From Molanna angustata (taxonomy: Eukaryota; Arthropoda; Insecta; Trichoptera; Molannidae), in assembly GCA_963576475.1 (NCBI GenBank), contig OY754967.1, positions 22,283,914 to 22,347,913 of the forward strand: a stretch of DNA of 64,000 nt, in the 5' to 3' direction. The translations under genes and the position numbers were made by a program. Position 1 is the stretch's first letter, and every line of letters starts with the position of its first letter. Of the stretch, positions 57,801 to 64,000 are shown in pieces. The notes under the pieces are model-generated. The model saw only the letters and a list, made by a program, of their open reading frames with translations, did not search any database and had not been told where the DNA came from.

Positions 57801-59574
57801 TTTGAGTTGGCAGGTATCTTGGTCTTCTTGAGTTCTGGGATCAGAGGTAGAGTTAGCGCCCTGTTGGGGACCTGGAGGTGGAGAGGGCAATTCACCCCAA
57901 CGCCAAGACTGTGAAGGAGGTCCCATACTAGAGTGTTCTGTTGTGCCTGATCCACGAGCCAATTCTAGTTCAGAATCAGACTGCACTGGAGTACCGTCTC
58001 TCCTGAAAAAAGAATACTTTAAATTAAGGCAAGGTAATAATACATAGTTTATAATATTTTTATAAGATATTACATGATCATTAATTACATCACTATTTGC
58101 AGAGATATCCACAAGATACATAAGACATATTCTCATAAATATCATCATAATCGCATTTGAGCAAGATGTATATCTACAATAAATAACAAAAATGAAGGAA
58201 ATAAGGGAAATTCTGGTAAAACAAAAAATAAATTGATAATTGGAGGAATTATATCAGAGCAGTTTAACATAATACCTTTTAGTTTCACTTCCTACATCGG
58301 TGTCACTGTAGAAATGTACATCTTGAATCATCTTTGACATGGAAAATACCGGGCTATTTGAGTTATCATCATTATCCATCTGCTCTACGCTGAGCCTATC
58401 ATTTGTTTTATCCATCTCATCTGGATCGTGGATAACTGTTTCAGATTGACTAGAATAACCATTAGAACTGGAAGAAGACTTTCTCTGTGAGTTCTTTTTC
58501 TTTGAACCAGACTTCTTGGTCTTCTTTTTCTTTTTGTTGTTTCCATTATTTTGAAGTTTAGTTATTTCTTCATTTTGAGTTTGACCATCTACTTCATCAA
58601 CAATGTGTTTTATTTCTGTAGTAGAAGGCAAGGTTGGTTCATCCTTGCCAAAAGATATTGGTCTAAAATCATTATTAATACTAATTTTTCTAACAACTTC
58701 TTTGGCATGACTATCTTTATCATTGACTTCTTCAGCTTTAAAAGTTTTAGCTGCTCCCGGAGGAACTGTGGTTGTACTAGTGACTGGTTCTATTTTGCAA
58801 GAAAACTCTGTTGCTTGATCGTCTAAATCATCCATTGAAAACAAAGGTTCCTGTACTTCTGATGAGGAATTAGGAATATAATCATACATGTTGTCTTTCA
58901 TTATGTGATAATCTCTTTTTTGCATAGAAAAATCAGTCTTTTGAGCACCTTGGCCATCAGTGTACCTAAAAAAAATATAGACTAAAATAAGATGGAGAGT
59001 ATGTACTTAATATTATTTTCTGATACAATGGCAATAACAAAAAGAATGATGATATGTATATAAAATAATAAATGATAATGTTGATATTAATAACAGATTT
59101 TAATGTGAAATACATGTATATTCAGAGTGTGGAACTTTTTATAATCTGGTGAAGACTAGAATATTACTAAAATTTACAAGATAATCTATGAGTTTAAATA
59201 GATTATGAGGGTGAGACACGAGGTGTTAAAGGATAAATAGATAACAGTAGAATAGGTGGAATATTGAAGAACAACTAATTTATCACAATAACTTTTTATG
59301 GCAAATCTATTTATTAATATAAAACAAACCTTCTCTGTGAATAGTCAGAAATTTGGTTTTGATATTTATCTAGAGGATAATCTGCTGAATTTCGTCTCGG
59401 TAACTGAGGTTGTTGTGATTGATAGAGGAATCCATTTTCAGGAATAGGTGAAGTGGCAAGGTGAGCAGACGCCTCTAGTTCATCTTCCGGTACTTCCTCC
59501 ACAAAGAACGCTTCTCCAGACTCACCGAGCTTCATGTGAATATTCAGCGGCTCTCCATTGAGTTCTAGATCAAC
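45646..59574 (-). CDS. Lpin: Lipin, phosphatidate phosphatase, coding span visible in window
   Basis: Lipins dephosphorylate phosphatidic acid to diacylglycerol at the ER membrane (Mg2+-dependent PAP1) and also act in the nucleus as transcriptional regulators. Fourteen exons total 3036 bases (1011 residues plus stop) and stay in one frame. From the N-terminal side: end of N-LIP ([32 protein letters not shown]); a low-complexity linker with a basic NLS-like cluster ([20 protein letters not shown]); [15 protein letters not shown]; the M-LIP-like block ([23 protein letters not shown]); then C-LIP with [28 protein letters not shown], catalytic [51 protein letters not shown] and [20 protein letters not shown]. 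About 60 N-terminal residues lie beyond the window. LGHIF replaces the coactivator-type LGHIL. Confidence 0.96.
46083..46773. mobile_element. MITE-family element, copy 2 (longer)
   Basis: TACCTAGGTATGAAAAAGGT..CCTGGGAGTGGTTGAGTTTACC on the left is inverted on the right (GGTAAACTTGACCACTCCCAG..TACCTTTTACATACCTATA). Related to 13045-13358, but with about 370 bp more interior. Intronic or intergenic to the two lipin last exons. Confidence 0.7.
47101..47166 (-). CDS. Exon-like block of unknown meaning
   Basis: Acceptor TTTTTTCAG, then G plus [21 protein letters not shown], then a GTATGT donor. Its phase would accept lipin exon 50184-50287, but the peptide does not resemble a lipin C-terminus. 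It could be a further alternative end, an exon of a small nested gene, or chance. Confidence 0.2.
48478..48559 (-). CDS. Lpin: Lipin alternative last exon (proximal)
   Basis: Acceptor TTTATTTTCCAG at 48562-48560. In the phase left by exon 50184-50287 it reads [20 protein letters not shown], then AQTIFCQ and TAA at 48478-48480. It parallels [20 protein letters not shown] of the standard exon (Y, S, V, LFPPV and a basic residue in register). It is therefore a duplicated last exon whose product lacks the DF..FVYWR tail. Whether transcripts end here is not known. Confidence 0.7.
48970..49145. mobile_element. Palindromic MITE in lipin intron
   Basis: GCCCCTGAGTCAAATCGAAA and TTTCAACTTGGCTCAGGCCC are inverted ends. 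The arms extend through AACGCTT..CGCCAAACGC and a CAAATCCCATACAA block to a short loop. Confidence 0.8.
49492..49625. mobile_element. Palindromic MITE with about 50-bp arms
   Basis: TAGGGGTCGTATTACGGGAG is inverted as CTCCCGTAATACGACCCTA; TTATTTGAGAAAAATATAAG is inverted as CTTACATTTTTCTTAAATAA. 134 bp. Confidence 0.82.
49755..49929. mobile_element. Palindromic MITE with about 75-bp arms
   Basis: ACCAGGGGGGCAAGTCTG..CCAACC at the left is inverted as GGTTGG..CAGACTTGCCCCCCTGGT at the right. Arms continue through TCAAAACCCTC and TACCCATATCATGGATAT. Confidence 0.85.
50184..50287 (-). CDS. Lpin: Lipin exon, [11 protein letters not shown]
   Basis: Acceptor ATTTTACAG and donor GTAAGT. Encodes [20 protein letters not shown] and [14 protein letters not shown] plus two bases (TC) that any last exon must complete. 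Core of C-LIP. Confidence 0.95.
50492..51068. mobile_element. Pogo/Tigger-like element remnant
   Basis: CAGTAGAACTCCAATTGTCTG after TA at the left is inverted, with mismatches, as GGACAATAGGAGTTCT at the right, the typical pogo/Tigger end pattern. Interior minus-strand ORFs (about 50690-51054) probably derive from the transposase C-terminal region, but no motif is diagnostic. Confidence 0.5.
51318..51533 (-). CDS. Lpin: Lipin exon, [17 protein letters not shown]
   Basis: 72 codons in phase 0: [55 protein letters not shown] and [11 protein letters not shown]. Acceptor TTTTATAG, donor GTAAGT. Confidence 0.96.
52123..52261 (-). CDS. Lpin: Lipin exon, [15 protein letters not shown]
   Basis: Encodes [40 protein letters not shown] and IGQAK. 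The Asp-x-Asp loop is completed here from the previous exon. Acceptor TATTTACAG, donor GTACCT. Confidence 0.96.
52407..52555 (-). CDS. Lpin: Lipin catalytic exon (DIDGT)
   Basis: Encodes [40 protein letters not shown] and [14 protein letters not shown] is the DxDxT motif of HAD-type phosphatidate phosphatases. Acceptor TTTTGCAG, donor GTAAAT. Confidence 0.96.
52641..52976. repeat. 90-bp tandem repeat, four copies
   Basis: Unit TATAGTATTTTGAGAAAAAC..TTAAAATGAATT starts at 52641, 52731, 52821 and 52890. The third copy has lost about 21 bases. It lies in a lipin intron. Confidence 0.9.
52964..53042. repeat. Long perfect-type hairpin
   Basis: ATTAAAATGAAACACTTTGTT / AACAAAGTGTTTCATTTTAAT form a stem of about 30 bp with AGATTCTAC / GTAGAATCT, around a short AATATATA loop. 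It uses the end of the 90-bp repeat as its left arm. Confidence 0.8.
53239..53480 (-). CDS. Lpin: Lipin exon, LRLSSNQI
   Basis: Encodes [20 protein letters not shown], a Ser/Gly-rich stretch ([19 protein letters not shown]) and [12 protein letters not shown]. The last motif precedes C-LIP in all lipins. Acceptor TTTTCTAG, donor GTATGT. Confidence 0.93.
53690..53899. mobile_element. Palindromic element, arms about 95 bp
   Basis: GTAGATATATCACAG..ATACTTGGTTTTA and GGCACATCGTCAGA are inverted across a loop of about 15 bases near 53795. Lies in the lipin intron. Confidence 0.8.
54680..55330 (+). pseudogene. Second Penelope-like GIY-YIG fragment
   Basis: Contains [20 protein letters not shown] followed by [13 protein letters not shown], matching the YIG..R...R..EH segment of a GIY-YIG nuclease. 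It is then degraded. AATATTACA repeats and an AT-rich tail follow. Lies in a lipin intron, on the opposite strand. Confidence 0.5.
55534..55658 (-). CDS. Lpin: Lipin linker exon, [13 protein letters not shown]
   Basis: Encodes [40 protein letters not shown] and DG (split). Acceptor TTTGTTACAG, donor GTAATT. The first base C must complete a codon with two bases from exon 55743-55897. Confidence 0.88.
55743..55897 (-). CDS. Lpin: Lipin exon, YYWWSWRRS, with a GC donor
   Basis: Phase-0 start after [57 protein letters not shown]. The only boundary that keeps frame with the next exon is CCAG followed by GCATGT, a GC-AG intron. The nearby GTTTGT sites would break the frame. Confidence 0.85.
56119..56250 (+). 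mobile_element. Small MITE, copy 3
   Basis: TTGTCGCCAAATATCTTGAAC..GGGGGGCGATTTGCACGTA..TTGCGCTCTGCGCATCCGGAA..TATTTAGTGAAAACTATA. Same family as 35076-35206. Confidence 0.7.
56422..56650 (-). CDS. Lpin: Lipin exon, M-LIP-like region
   Basis: Encodes [60 protein letters not shown] and [16 protein letters not shown]. Corresponds to mammalian SLCGG...NPxLVIRI..RYY.W..AAP. Acceptor TATTTTTAG, donor GTGAGT. Confidence 0.95.
56765..56915 (-). CDS. Lpin: Lipin linker exon
   Basis: Encodes [40 protein letters not shown] and [10 protein letters not shown]. Acidic and serine-rich, with SP sites that could be phosphorylated. Acceptor TGTCACCAG, donor GTAAGA. Confidence 0.9.
57103..57196. repeat. 47-bp tandem duplication
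   Basis: GACTGTATGTGATGTCCTCT..TCACAGTTTTT occurs twice with a 47-base period in a lipin intron. Confidence 0.85.
57308..57520 (-). CDS. Lpin: Lipin linker exon
   Basis: Encodes [40 protein letters not shown] and [20 protein letters not shown]. [19 protein letters not shown] is a conserved lipin block. Acceptor TTAAG, donor GTATTT. Confidence 0.92.
57800..58002 (-). CDS. Lpin: Lipin linker exon, [14 protein letters not shown]
   Basis: Encodes [40 protein letters not shown] and [10 protein letters not shown]. The SDSE/QSDTE block and WxWGELP are lipin landmarks. Acceptor TTTTTCAG, donor GTATTA. Confidence 0.93.
58276..58965 (-). CDS. Lpin: Lipin linker exon with basic cluster
   Basis: 230 codons, mostly low complexity. 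[13 protein letters not shown], acidic and serine-rich stretches, then a Lys-rich cluster ([20 protein letters not shown]) in the position of the lipin nuclear-localisation / phosphatidic-acid-sensing polybasic motif, then [20 protein letters not shown]. Acceptor TTTTTTTTAG, donor GTATTA. Confidence 0.93.
59330..59574 (-). CDS. Lpin: Lipin N-LIP exon
   Basis: Encodes [40 protein letters not shown] and TSPIPENGF, the end of the N-LIP domain. Acceptor AATATTTTCAG in phase 0, donor GTTTGT. Confidence 0.96.
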
Positions 59575-59944
59575 CTGAAAATATTATTTAATTAATAATT
59601 TAAATATTATCACGATAACTAAACATATTTTTTATGTGCCATCATCTTACAAAAATATTCAGAAAGGTAGGAATGAAAGAGACTGCTGGATTTAGCCAAG
59701 GCCCACCCAGGGTGGTCTAGCTCATGATGATGATGATCTTACAAAAATTTACTTGATTTACACTATTTCAAAAGAGAGATGGACCACTAGTGACAATTTT
59801 TTATCCAAGATATTACATGTTTTAAATCTTGGTACTGTTCTATCCCTTAATGTGACCAGATATTCAACTTTTGTAGGTGCTGATGATTTTATTTTATATT
59901 GCTTCTCGGGCAACTAACAGGTAATATGTCAAATATTAATGTAA

Positions 59945-60110
59945 CACACATCCAATAACAAGCTGCCACATTACGGAGACTTACGATGTTAATCGTCTCA
60001 CAGATCCAGACTGAAAACTCTATTAAAATCTATGTCTCCACCGGGAATCGAACCCGGGACCTTTGGATCAGCAGTCAGATAACTAATCAACTGAACCACG
60101 AAGGCCAAAA
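59945..60110 (-). mobile_element. tRNA-derived SINE (family C)
   Basis: The minus-strand head GGCCTTCGTGGTTCAGTTGA..CCCGGGTTCGATTCCCGGTG carries good A and B boxes, then GAGACATAGATTTTAATAG body sequence. The anticodon stem does not pair well, so it is not called a tRNA gene. Confidence 0.7.
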
Positions 60111-60197
60111 ATGATGATGGTGAATATACAATTTTATGTCTTGATTCTGTTGCACATACATCGAGTCTCTAAACCATACAAGATGATACTATAGTGT

Positions 60198-60788
60198 AAG
60201 AGTCTGCGGCTGCCAGGCTTATGTCATTTTGTATAGTGATCCATACAAAATTTATACTTTATGCAACAATTGGATAATATGAACCCTAGTAGTTTTCGGA
60301 GCTAACATGCTTCAAAGTATTGAAAATTGCTATTTTAACACGTCAGTTATAGTGTGAAGAGTTATAGTATAAAGCGTGATATTTTTATATTTATTACGGA
60401 AGACTATTAGAAATCACACCTTCCATTGAAAGACACTATGGTTGGTGGAAAACCACTGACAAACACCCTTAAAGAAACAACAATTTATCAAATTTTAAAG
60501 GTGTTTGTCAGGGAGAATTTCATTAATCAAAGTGTCTGTCAATGGAAGTTGTTATTTCTAATATTCGTCAAAAGTAATTATATAAAAAATCATGCTTTAT
60601 ACTATAACGCTTCATATTATAATTGGCATGTTAAAATAACAATTTTCAACACTTTGAAGGGTGTTATCTCCGAAAACTACCGCAACTAAGGGTTCATATT
60701 ATCCAATCCTTGATACCTGCTGTGGTATCCGTTTACAGAAAAAATCAGCCTTTATATTATGACGTAAATTTGGCAGCCGCTGACTCTT
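60198..60788. mobile_element. Fold-back element, arms about 290 bp
   Basis: AAGAGTCTGCGGCTGCCA is inverted as TGGCAGCCGCTGACTCTT. Nearly the whole length pairs with itself: GGATAATATGAACCCTAGTA / TAAGGGTTCATATTATCC, GTTTTCGGAG / CTCCGAAAAC, TTATAGTATAAAGC / GCTTTATACTATAA. Lies in the lipin 5' intron. Confidence 0.85.
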
Positions 60789-60992
60789 GGTTTAATAGGA
60801 AAGATATAGAAATATGCTACAAATAAAATAATTTAAAAATCAGAAAGCCGTTTAAAAAAATCGAAAATAAAGTTTTTAAAAGAAATTTTGGTTAAAAAAA
60901 CATCTCAGAGTAGGTATGTATGCACATAGATACATTGTGATGAAACTTTCAGAATACAATCTCAGCATGATACTTGTTAAAACGTAACTCAC

Positions 60993-61054
60993 CACTATAT
61001 CCCCTTGGTGAGGAGTAAAAATTATTATGTTGTCATGTTTACAGACACTGGTAA
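60993..61054 (-). CDS. Possible additional lipin 5' exon
   Basis: 62 bases with acceptor ACATTTCCAG and donor GTGAGT. After two bases it reads TSVCKHDNIIIFTPHQGDIV and ends in the phase needed by the N-LIP exon, giving ...[12 protein letters not shown]. The expected lipin sequence here is RSREKV, so this is either an alternative exon or chance. Confidence 0.3.
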
Positions 61055-61059
61055 CTGGA

Positions 61060-62880
61060 AATGTTATTTTAATAAAAGATCACAATCAACACGGGTCATT
61101 GCCCATTTGCCCTAAATATTTGTAAATGCATAATGATTTCGTCGACATCATGCGGTCATTTTGTGCTTATGCGCTTATCAAAAATGTATGCAAAATAATA
61201 ATAAAATCTTGTCAAGTAAAGTTGGTACATTGTTGGTATTTTAAATACGAAGACAATATCATTATCTGTGGTTTCATCAACAATCAATAATTCAAATATC
61301 AAACAAAAAACTGTGCAGATGTGAAAATCCGCAAGTATGAATTTTATTAATGAAAAAAAATGGCGTCCGGCGACAGACAGCCGTGTATGAAGAGAATCAG
61401 AAACAGCATTTTCCACAATTTTTACGGAACTACGCGACTAGTATTGTGCCGTGTATGATTTTTTGATATTGGTATTTTGTAAAATATGTTGATGGTCAAA
61501 GTTCTAAAATTGTTTTGGTTTCGAAAATATTATCTATATACTTAGATACTTATATAAGATACTTGGATACTTATTATAAGTATCGTATATTATTTTTATA
61601 CATACCTACGTATTTTTATATAGGCATAAACAAAAACGCCCAGTAGTATGTAAACATTGGAGCGAGATACCTGCGAAAGTATACCTACACTCAAATACAG
61701 AAAATATATTTTAGCAATATCATACCAAAAAAATATTCATAGCAAAATAGGCTACCTCTTCATATAGGTATGTATGTAGGTATAACGTAACAGCACAACT
61801 GAGTCATTTATTTCATCGATTTTATTTTCGGATATTCTTCTTAAACATGGTTTCCCATGAAACAGTCATTTTGTTCCTACTATTTAAAACATATAATACA
61901 TTATTTATATCATTTTAAATCAACAAGACATTCAACTAGTTGCCGATGGATTCAAAACATCTAAAAAAATCTGAATAGGATGCGAGATCTAATTTTTCCC
62001 ATCATACATTTGTTTGCTAACTTTTAATATAAATAAAATACTTAAAAGAAACAATGAAAATTTCAAATAAAATTTAAAAAGACAAAGTTCTATTTAATTG
62101 CAATCGATCACATATAATATGTATTATATAGGTACATTAAAATCACGTTTCTATTTAAACTATAGAAAACGTGTTTATTAGGGTCAGAAAAACAAACGCT
62201 AATTTGCGTCAACGCATAAATTATAAAATGAATGAAATTCATTTTTACATAAAACATTCGATATTGATAAAATAAATTATAGAGTTGAATGAAGAAATAA
62301 GATGACAGAGGAAAGAAAACAAGTGTACTTATATGTATGTTGTTAACAGAAAAGGTCAAAAATACATGTTTGAAAAATTGAATACGTGCAAAAATTTTAA
62401 TTATACTTCAGAACTGATTGTTATTATTATTATCAATAATTATTATCTGAAACTCACTTCATAGAGTTTTGTTTACAAGATTATACAAAAATGCAAAGTA
62501 CCTTTTTGATAACACACTATTATAATATAACATATTATAATATGTTATCAGATATATCAAGAACAATGAGATAAACTACGAAATAACTTAAGTGATGATG
62601 AAAAGTCGTCTCGAATTAAAAAAAAACTTATTAAATGTTGTGATTAAATATATCATATTTATACATTTACAAAGATTATAAATTTATATATAAAAATATC
62701 TTAATGACACATACATTGTCTTTATACGAAGTATTTTTATATATTTGAACTCTCGTCCTCGATACCTAATAGTTAGTATTGACCCAACAACATAACCATT
62801 AGGCCTCGGAGGATACTATTTTTATATATGTAATTACATATTTTATTTATTTATTGTTACATCTCATCAATGCCATATTA
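61060..62880. other. No gene seen
   Basis: AT-rich, probably lipin 5' intron. The ORF at 61156-61416 shows no family features. Confidence 0.35.
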
Positions 62881-62885
62881 GAAAA

Positions 62886-62964
62886 AAAAAATATTAGATA
62901 CGAAATTGTCGCCTTTGAGGATGATGGTGTAACCATTGAAAGCGCCCGGGCTTTCATTGAAAGC
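62886..62964 (+). CDS. Exon-like block, unidentified
   Basis: The frame reads IRYEIVAFEDDGVTIESARA followed by FIES and a perfect GTAAGT donor. AG dinucleotides at about 62880 and 62898 could serve as acceptors. No partner exon was found; possibly an old retroelement piece. Confidence 0.2.
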
Positions 62965-62969
62965 GTAAG

Positions 62970-64000
62970 TCATAATATATACCTATTATGTGGATTAAAA
63001 CTGTGTTTTCATACTTGGAATAATTTCATTATGAACTTCTATTCTGTGAACGAAACAAAGTTGATTTCATAATTCCTGGAACGATATTCCTTCTGCGTCT
63101 ATTTTTATAAAAAACATGTTTAAATATGTGGTATGGAGGAGTTCAGAAGGGCTCGTTGAGACTATCGCGGTGGTGTATAAGATGGAGGAGGAAGAAAGAT
63201 GAAGTAAAAAATGTCAAATGTTGCTCGTGTAAAACATGACTATATGAATCTGGATTAAATTTTGGACCTACAATAATTTATTTGCCCTTTGATGCAAAAA
63301 AAACGGAATAAGATTCTTTGCCCTTGATGACGCAATATTTTCATTTGTCGCGTAATAGAAAATTCTGGAAGGAAAAGCGAGTCACGTAGGTACCTACCTA
63401 CCAACCAATTGCGCGAGAAGAGGACTATTTTTACTTTCTATTATTTACCAACATAATAATATTACATATGTAGGTATATTCCTAAGTTTGAGACGGTAGT
63501 ATTTATATAAGAAATAATATGCGAATTATGAATATTTAGACGAAGTGTTACGCTCTGTTCTTTTGGCCTTGCCAGAGGACAAGGTACTAAATGATGAAGA
63601 GTGCCACGTAACTTTCGGTCAATACTCTCTATCAAACATGGGACCTTGATCTCTAAGAATATACCTAAGCTCGGTAGGTACAAAACTTACCTACTTTAAA
63701 TTATATACCTACCACATTATATATTCCTTACTCTATGTTAAATACTCATTTTTTTTAATTCATAATAAGAGAATGTTGTATAATATAGGCACATGTTTAT
63801 CAAAACTCACAATACGTTCATTCACTGGAGACGTATAACAAATTGTACGAATAAATAAATTTTAAGTTGGTTGCTGTATAACAGGCAAAGCAAACATATT
63901 TATCCGATTCCAATTTCCTCTCCCAATATTATAAATTTTTGATGGTTTTGTTTTTATTTGAAATCCTCTTATTATTATACCTATTTAATGATCATCATCA
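62970..64000. other. No gene seen
   Basis: AT-rich sequence. Nothing can be supported to the end of the window. Confidence 0.4.

Noticed and set aside
60040..60110. Possible tRNA on the minus strand
   Set aside because: Good B box GGTTCGATTCC, but the anticodon stem does not pair and a SINE body follows.

Overview
The window is nuclear DNA of an insect, most likely a moth or butterfly. It is AT-rich and carries spliced host genes with very large introns. Much of the rest is non-LTR retrotransposons, tRNA-derived SINEs, fold-back and MITE elements and DNA transposons. The lepidopteran assignment is inference from the style of the genes and of the RTE-type LINEs; no species-level marker was identified.

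Three host genes are clear. (1) 6654-7021, minus: first coding exon of a 14-3-3 zeta-type protein, with a CpG-rich probable promoter at about 7.2-7.45 kb; its later exons lie outside the window. (2) 20227-41385, plus: complete three-exon gene for the ribosome-assembly factor MRT4, with introns of 16.3 kb and 4.2 kb. (3) 45541-59574, minus: nearly all of a lipin (phosphatidate phosphatase) gene. Fourteen exons join in frame over 3036 coding bases, including the DIDGT catalytic motif; only the N-terminal exon or exons are missing. MRT4 and lipin converge tail to tail. A few isolated exon-like pieces (14.5, 17.2, 47.1, 61.0 and 62.9 kb) could not be named.

Layout. 0-1.1 kb holds a decayed element-type coding region behind a short repeat array. 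1.8-3.0 kb is a 12-copy array of an exact 100-bp unit. 3-20 kb holds a repeated 1-1.25 kb element, SINEs and LINE remnants, one with a 5' inversion. 20.8-29.8 kb, inside MRT4 intron 1, is an inverted-repeat DNA element of about 1.6 kb swollen to 9 kb by at least four retroelement insertions, among them a full-length RTE with an intact 1005-codon ORF. 30.1-35.0 kb is an older LINE broken by a hAT transposon and by a 2.2-kb fold-back element, each with an 8-bp target duplication. 35-41 kb holds MITEs, LINE tails and a Penelope-like fragment within and around the last two MRT4 exons. The lipin introns are dotted with palindromic elements.

The most interesting host feature is the 3' end of lipin. 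Besides the standard last exon there is an upstream alternative last exon related to it, and downstream of the normal stop there is a second in-frame copy of the conserved DFS-x-FVYWR-x-PV tail with usable splice sites. The gene may therefore make several C-termini. One lipin intron also appears to use a GC donor.
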